DNA of 64,000 nt from Stomoxys calcitrans (lineage: Eukaryota; Arthropoda; Insecta; Diptera; Muscidae): contig NC_081553.1 in assembly GCF_963082655.1 (NCBI RefSeq), positions 64,232,392 through 64,296,391 on the forward strand, given 5' to 3'. Every line of letters starts with the position of its first letter. The stretch's first letter is position 1. The notes below the pieces were generated by a model. The model ran no database searches and was not told the DNA's origin. It worked only from the letters and a program-made list of their open reading frames with translations. Below, piece after piece: positions 11,790-23,047 of the stretch. The position numbers were made by a program, and so were the translations under genes.

Positions 11790-12920
11790 TTGTTTGTTTA
11801 TTTATTCCGTAGACTCAGACTCAAAAACGGCTGAACCGATTTCCTTGAAATTTTCACATATAATGTAGGTTGGTCTGGAAGGAAACATAGGCTTTATAAT
11901 TTTTTGATATCAGGAGGGGGCGGACCCTCCTATTACCCCTAAAGAACTACCCAAAAATAAAATTGGACCGATCGGCACAATATGGGATTCAAATAAAAGA
12001 TATTCAAGAGAAGGGTACGAATTTCATAACAAAAGTTGGGTCCAAGTACCTGGGGGGCCGCCCCAGCCTCAAAACTCCTTAAAATAGGTTTATTTGACGA
12101 TCATGACAATATGGGACTCAAATAAAAGGTATTCTGGAGTAGATTACGAATATGGTCAGAAACCAGGAATAGGCTTTATAATTTATTGATAACGAAAGGG
12201 GGCGGACCCTCCATCGTTACCCCAAAAACACCACTGAAAATCAAAAGTGGACCGATTAGGACAATATGGGTTTCAAATGAAAAGTATGCGGGAGTAGATA
12301 ACGAATCTGGCATACAAATTAATGTCGAAGTATATAGGGTCATCCCACCTCCACAAAAACGCCCACAATGGGCACATTAGCCAATCACGGATATATGGGG
12401 GATTCGGTTTGTTTGAAACTGAAAACGACAGAACCGATTTTCTTGAAATTTTCGCATATTGTGTATGTTGGTCTGAAAGGAAACATAGACTATATAATTT
12501 TTCGTTATCGGGAAGGGGACAGACCCCTCCCACTTATGCCAAAAAAACAAACCAAAAACAAAAGTGGACCGATCGGGACAATATAGGTATCAAATGAAAG
12601 GTATTGAAGAGAAAAAGACGAATGTGGTATTAAAATTTCGGTCAAAGAATCCATCGGGCCGCTCAAACCCCAAAACTCCGCCAAACAGACATATTGGACG
12701 TTCATTTCAATATGGGGCTCAAAGAAAAGGCATTCCGAATCTGGCATACCAAATCAGATCGAAGTATAGGGGGTCACGCCACCCCTCAAAAACGCCTTGA
12801 GGCCCATTATGAGTATATGATACTTGGCTGAACCGATTTTCTTAAAATTTTCATAGATTGTGTACGATTGTCTGGAAGGAAACATAGGCTATATAATTTT
12901 TAGATATGGGGTGGTGGAAC
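11790..12920 (+). repeat. second dispersed repeat family, near-complete copy
   Basis: The same order as at 4.1-5.5 kb: a TTTG-rich start, 'actcaaaaacggctgaaccg', 'ggtctggaaggaaacatagg', repeated 'gggactcaaataaaaggtat'-type units, and ending near 'ggaaggaaacataggctata' at 12,875-12,895. No protein is encoded. Confidence 0.75.
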
Positions 12921-13644
12921 TCGAAATTTTTCCTTTTTTTTATTGCAGAAAAATTTTGCACAAAATTATACCCATGGCAGGAAAATTTTTATTTTACCAT
13001 TTTCTACTAATAAAGAGTCCAATGCCCATAAATGCTTTATTTGTTAGCCGATTTCGTTAAATTTTTAAATAGTGGGTAGTTTAAGGCCTCCCGACATCTG
13101 ACCCAAACATGGTTCAGATCGGACTATATTTAGATATAGCTCCTATATAGACCGATCTCACGATGAAGGATCTGAAGGCCATAAAAGGTTTATTTTTTAA
13201 CCGATTTGGCTAAAATTAGAAACAGTGAGTTAATTTTAGTATCCAAAGAGGCCATTGTCCCACCCAAGTAAAATAACACCAAATATAAGGAAATTGTACT
13301 CAAATTGAAGAAAATTTGGAACCCTAGTTGGGAAAGAAATTCTATGAAAATTAAAATAAAACACAAAAAAAACTATTAAAAAAATTAAAAACCTTTTTCC
13401 TGGCAAAACCCGCTATTTTTTCAAAAAAAAAATCTAAATTATTTAATGTTCGAAAAAATTAAAAAAAAAAAAATGTTCTAAAATTAACGCGATTTTTTAA
13501 AATTTTCAAGCAATTTCAAAAAATTAAGTTTTAAAAACTATTAAAGACCTTATCCACAAAACTAAAAGTAGACTTGAAATACGTTGATTTGGCTGGATTT
13601 AAAAAAAAATAATAAAATTTTTAATTTTCAAAAAAAAAAAAAAA
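12921..13644. repeat. fragment of the 153-bp-core family and AT-rich flank
   Basis: From about 13,060 to 13,260 there are phrases of the 153-bp-core family in reverse orientation ('agatatagctcctatatagac', 'ggccataaaaggtttatttt'). The rest is A-rich and has no recognisable content. Confidence 0.5.
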
Positions 13645-13962
13645 ATAAAAATCCTATACAAAATTTTTGGGTAAAAAAACAACAGCAATTTTTTTTTTTT
13701 TTTTCATATCTTCACAAAACACTCCATTTTCTTTTCACTTAAAAACATTTTCGTTAATTCTTAAAAAGAGGCACAAACTCCCAGGACCCTGGAGCTGGTA
13801 AAAAAAATAAAAATCCTATAAAAAATTTTGGGTAAAAAAACAACAGCGATGTTTTTTTTTTTGCATATCTTCACACAACCCTCCATTTTCTTTTCACTTA
13901 AAAACATTTTCGTCAATTCTTCAAAAGAGGCACAAACTCCCAAGACCGTGGAGCTACTGGAT
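13645..13962 (+). repeat. tandem duplication of ~160 bp
   Basis: Two adjacent copies (about 13,645-13,803 and 13,808-13,962) share 'gggtaaaaaaacaacagc', 'ccattttcttttcacttaaa' and 'gaggcacaaactcccaggac', with scattered differences. Confidence 0.8.
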
Positions 13963-14124
13963 AACCACTTAGATATTTTTTTTTTTAATATTCGAATTCT
14001 AAGCAAAATTGCCTTCAATTTGAGTAAAAAAATTGTCTATAATAGGTGCAATTTAACTGGGATGGGTCAAGGTACCGTTTTCCAAAAAACTTCAATTTTC
14101 CTCCCAAAAAACTACATTTTTTCC

Positions 14125-15045
14125 CCGCAAAACTGTATTTTACGGGGTAGTAGGCAAAAAAATCTAATTTTTTTGCATACCCCCTTCATATTGACCCCAG
14201 GAACCGGAATATGAAGGCCGTTTTTGGGGCTCGGGCCCGTGGACCACCCTTGAGGCTAAAACCCCCCTTAAGGGAAAGTAGTCCAACCTAGGCAATATGG
14301 TTATCAAATGAAAGATATTGATTAGTAGACTACGAATATGCAATCAAATGTCCCGAAAAGGATCTCTGGGGTCTTGAGAATTTTGACCCCTATTTGGAAA
14401 ATTTACGAAATTGTTATTGTTGTGTTAAAAAAAAAAAAACTTATTTGTCTTCTTAAGTTGGAGAAATTAGCCGGCCTTTGGCCGGGTTCGAGATTTTCTC
14501 CTCCTCCATAGGTCCAACAGATAAAAGTAGACAAAAGTATTTAAATTAAAAATACCAAAGTTGGGAAAATTTGACGACCTTCGACCGGGTTTGAGATTTT
14601 CTCCTCCTCCATATGTCCAACAGTGGGAAATAGCAAAAGTATTTTTAACACAACACTATTTGCTTTGAAAAGGTTTTTGTAAAAAATCGTGATTTTTTTT
14701 TACAATTTTTCATTTTTCTGCATATTCGTAATCTACTCGTTCATACCTTTAATTTGATATGGGTTTAGGTTTAGGAAGGTACAAAATTCTCAAGACCCTT
14801 AGGTCCTTCCCGGGTCAAAACCTTGGACCAATGTACGCACATTCGTAATCTACTAATCAATACCTTTAATTTGATACCCATACTGTCTAGGTTGGACTTC
14901 TTCCCCCCAAAGGAGGTTTTTGGACCCTAAGGGGGTCCACGGGCCCGAGCCCCAAAAACGGACTTCATATTTGGTTTCCTAGGGTCAAAATTAGGGGGTA
15001 TGCAAAAAATTTGATTTTTTGCAAACTATTCCGTAAAATACATTT
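14125..15045. repeat. large imperfect inverted repeat with ~260-bp arms
   Basis: The left arm (about 14,125-14,390) contains 'gtttttggggctcgggcccg' and 'gattagtagactacgaatat'. The right arm (about 14,785-15,045) contains their reverse complements ('cgggcccgagccccaaaaac', 'attcgtaatctactaatcaa'). The spacer holds two direct copies of an approximately 100-bp segment with 'gagattttctcctcctccat'. It looks like a fold-back or paired-insertion element; no coding is seen. Confidence 0.75.
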
Positions 15046-16851
15046 CAGCCTATTTGACATATTACCTTTATAGAAATGTCAAATAAACCTAATTTAAGGC
15101 TTGATGAAGTTTTGTGAATAATGCCGTAAAACTTTGGCCTAAAAAATAGCTGGATTTAATTTTAAAAAAAATCCTACAAAAATTTTTTGGAAAAACAGCA
15201 ACAGCAATGTTTTTTGCACATATACACACAGGAAGCGACCTCTTACGAATTTTTCAACATATTCGAGTTCTAAGCGAAATTCCCTTCAATTTGAGTAACA
15301 AATGGCCTATATTTCGTACAATTTCACTGGGGTCTATGAAGTCTATGAGGGCCCTAGGCACGAGCCTTCGAAAAAATTTCAATTTTCCTTGATCATGAAA
15401 AAAATATATATTTTTTCATCTTTCTCGTACACTACACTGTAACCAACAAAAATTGCCTAGTGTCAGTCAATTGGGACTAAAACAACGTTTAAGAGATTTC
15501 CTCATACATATATAAAAAAAAGAAAAATCTTAAATGTTCAACATATTTTTCCCATTAGATTTTTTCTCAAATTGGAGAATTTGTCAAAAGAATTCTCCAA
15601 AATTGTACAGAGAGCACTTTCACAGCAAATGTAAACATTTGGCCCAATTTAGGCTTTTGTTTCTGGAAATTTGTTTAATTTTTTGCGAAAGAGCACCACA
15701 CTTCTACATCACAGTGTATTTTGCATCTTGCATACCACACTTTTGTTGTTGGTTTTAGAACTGTTTTTTTTTACACTTTTTGTCTTCTGCCATTTACTCT
15801 GTACGTTTTTTAATACCTGAAATTAGTTGTTTTTATGGCTGCTGTAGTTAGTGTTGTTGTTAATTTGAAAGTTTTGTCAACGAGTGTTGAGTTTATTTTG
15901 TTGATGGATTTCCATAAATTCGCCACATAAAGATGAAAAGGAAAATATTGTCTGTCCACATCTCCTTTTTACGCACCGCAACGAAACCACCAAGAGGAAC
16001 ACACGAAGCCACGAAGAAAAAAAGAAAAACAAACGTAACACATCAACAATCAAACACAAAGCACAATAATCCCATAAATTTGCTTTGAAAGATGGTCTTT
16101 TTAAGAGATGAGTTGCTGTTGTTGTTGTTCTTGTTATTGCTATAGCTGCTGTTCTTGTTGTTATTTGTGTGAGTTTTTGGGCAACAATTTTTGTATTGCG
16201 TAGGAACGGGGGGTTTGCTCTGGCTGGGGAGAGCAGAGTACAAGCGTGAGAAGTGGAAAAATAAATAAAAGCATGACACCGCGCGGCGACCACGACCAAC
16301 AAATAACGCCTTGCCGATGATCGACAAAATTTGTAGAAGACGAAGACGAAGAAGAAATTGTTGAAAATTTTTTATTTATTTCTCAATTATTGCCGTGTTG
16401 TCTCGCGACGTACGAATCGAATGATGATGATTATGAGTCTTTTTTTTCCTGCTGTTGTGGTTGTTGTTGTTGTTTGCTGTTATTGCTTCTATTCGATGAC
16501 TCCCCACCATGGGTGGTTAGTTAGTCAGTCGTCAACGTCTTGCTTCTTCTTATTATTATTCTCTACAAGTGCCATAAATTTATAGTTGTTAATGTTGTTG
16601 TAGTAGTTGTTGCTTTTCTTTATTTTGGCACAATGCGGAGCAAAAATGACGGCACACCACCGTCAAACAGCAGCACACAGAGAAACAAACACACAAACGA
16701 ACACACACCGCTACACAATAGGCTATGTACAAATTAATTTTTCGTTTTTTTTTTGATTTCTTGTTTTACACTTTCAACAATTTTTGTTTTTAAGATTTTT
16801 GCACATTATCATCATCTGCAGCATTTGTTTGTTTTTATGTTTTTCACTCAC

Positions 16852-17350
16852 TCGCTATTGTTGTTGTCTCGGTGCTAACGATGATGATGATGATGGTTGG
16901 TTGGTGGTAATAAACAAATTTCGGGTTTTTTCGCGCACGCACTTAAAACACACCCGGCTGGCAAAACAATTTTGGGATTTTTGATTTTTAATTTATCTTT
17001 TGCTGCTTTTCAAAGCCTTTTTTTTTCACCAAAACAATGGATTTGTTGTTGTTGCTGGTGAGGATGATGTTGGTGGCTTAACAAACCGCAAATGATTTGT
17101 TGTTTTTTGCTAATATTTTTATTTCTTTTGTTTTTTTGCTCTTTGATTTTTTTTGTTTGCTTCTCTGGACTAAGATTGTGTTTTTTCTTTCCACTTGCAA
17201 ATTTTATAATTTTTTTCTTTTTAATTTCTTCTTGTATCAAAAAAGCGGTTTTAGTTAAACAAAAAAAATTGTATTGCAATTTTGTTTTCCGCTCGATTAT
17301 TTCGATATTTCATCCGCTCCGAAAATCGAAAATGAAAATCGAAAAACATT
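16852..17350 (-). other. candidate hdc leader (non-coding first) exon
   Basis: On the minus strand this stretch looks like a fly 5' leader: A-rich, with CAA and CAT runs and no long reading frame. It ends at AGCGA|GTGAGT (donor at 16851). It could be spliced to the acceptor at 9651. The upstream boundary is approximate; GAGA-like pyrimidine runs lie at 17.4-17.75 kb. Composition and the donor are what is seen; exon status is inferred. Confidence 0.3.
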
Positions 17351-17892
17351 CAACACAGAAAGCGGGTAATTTGTGGCCAGCCAAAGAGACAAAGAGAGAC
17401 TGTGAGCATATAGCTGAAATTGAAAATTTTTACACAAAACGTTGGGTTGCGTTGTGAATGAAGCCAACATGCCAGCAAAGGCAGCTGAAACGGCAGCAGC
17501 AGCAGCACCAGCAGCCACCAACAACGTTTGTGTATACAACCGCAACAAATGAGAAAGAAAGAAACAAAAAGCAGAACAAAAACGACCATGCAAGCCATAC
17601 ACACCATGGCAGCACAACTTCGTCGTTGACGTTCTCATCGTTAAGCAGCATAGTGTTATTGTGGGGAGAAGGTTCGAACATGTGCTAGAAATTTATACCC
17701 CCGTTTGATTTTTACTCTCTCGTGTGCTCAACACTTCACTCTCTCTTTCTTTGGTGCCGCAGCAGAGGCATACAAATATATTCTAATAAGATTGTTGCTG
17801 TTATAACGCTAAGGCTATGTATGGTAGGTATGGGAAGAAAAAAATGAGTAAGTGCGTATGTTGAGTGTGGGTTGGGATGGCTTTAAAACTCA

Positions 17893-17998
17893 CCCTACCC
17901 ATGACATTGGCTTCCGTACGCTTTATGCCAAGATATCCAAAGAGAGTTTTGTAAACGAAAATTTTGTTGTTTGATTTTTGTTGTTGCTGTTTCACCAT
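17893..17998 (-). other. possible small coding exon ending in GTGAGT
   Basis: A minus-strand ATG at 17998 opens 35 codons (starting MVKQQQQKSNNKIFVYKTLF) that run into AGG|GTGAGT at 17892. The length and the perfect donor are compatible with an alternative first exon of hdc or of another minus-strand gene. I do not recognise the peptide. Chance occurrence is quite possible, since no conservation information is available here. Confidence 0.2.
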
Positions 17999-18780
17999 AG
18001 TGGAGTGGGTTTGGGCGTGTTAGGCTTGCCAAGTGTCTTGTTATAAGGGTGGGTGTTCTACATTTTGTCCAATAAGCCCAAACCCACCCCTTATTGTGGT
18101 GCGTGAATGAAAATCTATTTCAAGGAAATTTTCCTTATTTCAGGTTCAAGGTTTCTTATTGGGGGATTGGTTGGTTGTTTGAAGGAAAATTCAATTCAAC
18201 GTTGCGCAGCATAAACGTTGCCTTTTGGGGGTTGAGAAATTTGGTGCTATGGTGGTTGGCAATGAATTTTTTGGCGCAAATTTTCTTTCGCCCTCGTGTA
18301 GTTGGAAAATTTTTTGGCTTTTCCAACTATCAACGAAGGTTTCTTGCATACTAACGCTGTGATGAATTTTCAGTCACAGTTTGACTGTGGAGTGTGGTGG
18401 TGTAGTGTAGTGTAGTGGACCCAAAGGATACGAGAAGAAGGTAAATTGGGCAATACAATACATCTACACATCCTTGCAATGGCAGCCAGACTTTTACTCT
18501 GCTCTGTCTTAGGCTTTGTGAAAGCTAACTAACGTAGCCGTTTTGTTTCGTCTGCTTCTTTTATTTTTGCTCAAAGGATATTTTCTCTCCTGTGATGTGT
18601 TTTTGTGATATTAGCTGTAAGCTGTACATGGATCAGACTGATTTTTCTACCAAGTAGAAGAGTAGGCTGTTTGAAAACGAAACCAAAATGAAAATTCCAC
18701 ACTTGAAGGTTTGGTGTATAATTCTGAGGACTCAAAGTAAGATGGGCAAAGAGTCCAAGAGAAACTTGTTTTGGCGCCAA

Positions 18781-19982
18781 ATTAAAAGATGTACATTATT
18801 GGATTTGGGAAACTGCCAAAAAATGAAAGTGTTTTTGCGGTAGAGCTATAACCAAACTGAACAATTTGTGGATTGTGGAAAAAACTTTTCGAAAAAAATG
18901 TGGTAAGTTTTGTTTTTAAATACTTTTTTAAAATTTTATGATATAAAAGTGAGTGAAGTGATTCTTGAAAATATTATAAATGTGGAACTAGAAAATTTTG
19001 AGTTTCAATACGATCTTAAAATTGTTGGTGCTTGTTTTTAAATTAAATAATAAAAAAATTACCAAAAAAAATTTGTTTTGGTCTGTTCAAGTTATACAAC
19101 GTTTTCATGATTTTTCGAGCATATTCTAGCTCTGTATAATAACACACATCCCTCACTTTTATAAGTTCTTAGTTATGCTATTCTTTGAATAGAAATCACA
19201 TTTAATATAATCTCGAGCTAGAATATGTTGGAAAAATTACGAAAAGATTTTAAAGATCAAAATGAAAGAGCGCAAACAGACATTAAGGAATTTTTAAAAA
19301 AAGTTATGGAAGAATCTTCTAACCTTTTGCCAATTTTTTTGGACAAAAAATTTGAAAAAAAAACGAAATTAATTTTTATAAAAACAACTTAAAATGTTTG
19401 TATCTTCTTAAAAATTTGAAAAATTATTTTTTGTGGCTATTATAAATTTGTGGAGCTTATAACAGGTTAAAAAAGTCTCCCTTCACAGCAGAACTTATCC
19501 AAAACATTAAAAAAAAATTGTTTTTATAACAGTTGAATAATTTTTTTTAATAATTTTTGGAATATCGAAAAGTCGAAAATACTTTTAAACACTTTTTTGT
19601 AGTCTCTCATAACAATTTTTGAATTTTAAACTTTACGATTTTCCCCAACTTATAATTTATAATAATAATGGAAAAAAATATTCAAAATGTGTTTTATAAA
19701 AAATTTCTTTTGTGAGGTTTATATCTTTGCTCAAAGGCATGTTCAAAAGATATTTTACCAACTCCTAGAGAGAATTAGCTTAGAAATCTAAACTTTCGAT
19801 TGAGGCATATTTTGAAGGTATCTTCAAGGAAAATACAATTTTCTTAAAGTAAAGGAAAAATCGGTGAAAAACAATTCAATGGGTACCTGGTTTTAATGCA
19901 TTAACTACAAATGGTTTAGAAAATACCATAAAATAATGTTAGTTTAAAAAAATTAATGGAAAGAGTAAAATAACAATTTTCT
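18781..19982. other. AT-rich non-coding stretch
   Basis: A/T-rich with many stop codons in all frames. No gene, RNA or repeat could be recognised. Confidence 0.5.
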
Positions 19983-20346
19983 CCTCAAAAATGTCAAGTT
20001 TGTAGAAAACTAGACTCACCCTGCGATTATTTTTCAATCTCTGACATTTAGTTTCGATATGTCTTTCCCCACTTGATTTTTTTGGATTTGATTTGGTCGT
20101 CCCGGCTTGCGTATACCGCAGAGCTGGTCTTCAAAAGACTTCTTTGCTGGAGCTTCTTCATTTATTCTCGTCAAAAATGTCAAGTTTTGTAGAAAACTAG
20201 ACTCACCCTGCGCTTATTTTTCAATTTCTGACTCCTAGTCTCGATATGTCTTTTACCACTTGATCTTTTGGTTTGGTCGTCCCGGCTTGCGTGTACAGCA
20301 GAGCTGGCCTTCAACTACTTCTTCGCTGGTTCTTCTTCATTTATTC
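19983..20346 (+). repeat. tandem duplication of ~180 bp
   Basis: Two adjacent copies (about 19,983-20,166 and 20,167-20,346) share 'gtagaaaactagactcaccc', 'ggtcgtcccggcttgcgt' and 'cttcttcatttattc'. They differ by substitutions and small indels. Confidence 0.85.
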
Positions 20347-20633
20347 GGACAACATGTCCTACCCGGCTAACATGGTATAACTGCGAGCACCACACAGGCT
20401 TTTGTGATGTTTATCGTTATCACGGGCAGCTTAGCTGAAAGCTATTCACAGGTTGCAAACCCAGATAACTCTTGCGGTCGGAGCGCTGGGTCAGTTAGCC
20501 GCACTCGAAACACTCTGGAAAATTGGAATAGTTTGAGCTGAAAGTATAGTTTAGAAAAGTTCAGAAATAACAGTTAAAAAAACTTAAAATGGCTATATCT
20601 CCTTAATGCTTAATCCCTTTAGCTTTCAATTGC

Positions 20634-20732
20634 AAATGCAAATTTTCCCATGAACATTCCATTAAGGAAGCAGGGCAAACTTCTCACAAATGACTGCTAG
20701 CCGATTCAAGTTAAAGCTCTATGATTATTTCT
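20634..20732 (-). mobile_element. tRNA-derived SINE, 3' fragment
   Basis: Matches the body end of the SINE copies at 44,033 and 56,976, sharing 'cccatgaacattccattaag' and 'gggcaaacttctcacaaatg'. The tRNA-like head is absent. Confidence 0.65.
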
Positions 20733-21009
20733 ATTAGAACGTGGTAGATCCTGGCGAAATCAAAACCACTCAATGCAGAAAAAAGAAATTTTGTAAATTG
20801 CAAATTTTCCTCCCAAGATCCTATTAAGTATCAGCGGGGAGGTTTTTCTCATATCAAGGGGTGCTCTCCCATTTAAGATTTACCTAAATGATAAGGTATC
20901 CTCTATAATTAATACAGCCTTTAAGAGTTCAGGCAGATTTTGGATCCGAATTCGGTTAAATTTTTCGAATTTTGTACAGAATTCTGACAAAATTCTGAAC
21001 GTTTGGTTC

Positions 21010-21215
21010 ATTGGGAAGTCTTGCCTAAGGATATCCCCTGACCAATGTAGGTCATAATTTTTTAGTTCTACTTGAATATTCCGGCACCTAGTTTAGGGAC
21101 TACTTTTGGTTCGCTTGGGAAGTCTTGCCTCAGGTTTTCCCCTGACCAATGTAGGTCATATTTTTAACTCTACTTGAATATTCCGGCACCTTGTTCAGGA
21201 GACTGTTTTTCACAC
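21010..21215 (+). repeat. tandem duplication of ~102 bp
   Basis: Two copies contain 'gggaagtcttgcct', 'cccctgaccaatgtaggtca' and 'ctacttgaatattccggcac', separated by a few bases. Confidence 0.85.
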
Positions 21216-21489
21216 TGGTTGATACAATAAAAGTTTACCTCTAACGCTTAATGGCATACTTGAGTACGTAATAAGAAAAGAAGTAAACTGGGGTTTACAT
21301 GAAGGAAAGTATACATCAGGAAAACTTTACTAATTCCAGTGACCAATAAATGATTCTTGAGCTCGAATGACAATTGCCCCGCAGAATTGAAAACAATTCT
21401 CTTCAGTAGCAAGGGGCAAATCACATATGAAATTATTTTTTAATGCTGCCGACGGGATTTTACTTCAAGTTTTTGGAAGCTGGTTATTT

Positions 21490-23047
21490 ATATAACCATC
21501 ACCGAATGATACCATCATTTGGTCATTCCGTTTGCAACACATCGAAATATCCATTTCCGACCCTATATAAATATACTTGATCGCCGTAAAAATCTAAGAC
21601 AATCTAGTCTTGTCCGTCCGTCTGTCTGTTGAAATCACGCTACAGTCTATAAAAAAAGAGATATTGAGCTGAAACTTTGCACAGATCCCTTTTTTTGTCC
21701 AAAGGCAGTTTAAGTTCAAAGATGGGCTATATCGGACTATATCTTGATATAGCCCCGATCCGCCGATTTAGGGCCTTAGGCCAATAAAAGCCGCCTTAAT
21801 TATCCGATTTTGCTGAAATTTGGCACAATGATTTTTGTTAGGCCTCTCGACATCCTTCGTTAATTTGGCTCAGATCGGTCCAGATTTGGATATAGCTGCC
21901 ATATAGACCGATCTCTCGATTTAAGGTTTTGGGGCCATAAAAGGCGCATTTATTTTGTGATTTCGCCGAAATTTGAGACAGTGACTTTACTTAGGCCCCT
22001 TGATAACTTTTTGCAATTTGGCCAAGATCGGCCCAGACTTGGATATAGCTGCCATATATACCGATCTCTCGATTTAAGGTTTGGGGGCGATAAAAGGCGC
22101 ACTTATTGTCCGATTTCTCAGAAATTCGGGACAGTGAGTTGTGTTAGGCCCCTCGACATATTTCGGCAATTTAGCCAAGATCGGTCTAGATTTGGATATA
22201 GCTGCCATATAGACCAATCTCTCGATTTAAGGTCTTCGGTCCATAAAAGGCGCATATATTGTCCGATTTCGCCGAAATTTGGCACAATGAGTTTTGTTAG
22301 GCCTCTCGACATCCTTCTTTAATTTGGCTCAGATCGGTCCAGATTTGGATATAGCTGCCATATAGACCGATCTCTCGATTTAAGGTTTTGGGGCCATAAA
22401 AGGCGCATTTATTGTGTGATTTCGCCGAAATTGAAGACAGTGAGTTCTGTTAGGCCCCTTGATAACTTTTTGCAATTTGGCCAAGATCGGTCCAGATGTG
22501 GATATAGCTGCCATATAGACCGATCTCTCGATTTAAGGTCTTCGGCCAGTAAAAGGCGCTTTTATTGTCCAATGTCACCGAAATTCGGGGCAATGAGTTG
22601 TGATAGGGCCCTCGACATCCATCTTCAATTTGGCCCAGATCGGTTTAGATTTGGATATAGCTACCATATAGACCGATCTTTCGATTTAAAGTCTTGGACC
22701 CCTAAAATGCGCATTTATAATTCCATTTCGCCGAAATTTGACACAGCGACTTATGTTAGGCTTTTCGACATCCGTGTTGTATATGCTTCAGATCTGTCTA
22801 TATTTGGATATAGCTACCTAAAAAGCCAATATTTTGTTCTACAAAATTGAATAATGACTTGTACTTATCAGACCACTCAATGTCCGGGTCGAATTTGGTC
22901 CACATCGGACCATATTTCGATATAGCTGCTTAGGGGGCATAAAATATGCATTTTTCACCGGATTATGAAGAAAGGTGATTTGCATATATACCCGAGATGG
23001 TGGGTATCTAAAGTTCCGCCCGGCCAAACTTAACGCCTCTTTACTTG
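21490..23047 (-). mobile_element. 153-bp-core element, near full length, reverse orientation
   Basis: The left end (21,490-21,660) is the reverse complement of the usual right terminus: 'ataaccatcaccg', 'attccgtttgcaacacatcg', then GTCCGTCCGT tetramers. The core has about six copies of a unit with 'tagctgccatatagaccgat' spaced roughly 153 bp (21,890; 22,045; 22,195; 22,350; 22,505; 22,655). The right end shows 'gatggtgggtatctaaagtt' and TTTACTTG at 23,041-23,047, the inverse of the CAAGTAAAAG terminus. No protein is encoded, so mobilisation must rely on another element. Confidence 0.85.

Larger units (their letters stand above)
15430..18780. other. non-repetitive region upstream of hdc
   Basis: Mostly single-copy-looking sequence with trinucleotide-rich tracts (GTT, GAT, CAG) typical of fly regulatory or leader DNA. 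It includes the candidate leader exon at 16,852-17,350 and the candidate small exon at 17,893-17,998. A GAGA/CTCTC-rich interval lies at 17,715-17,755. Other short open frames are low-complexity. Confidence 0.45.
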
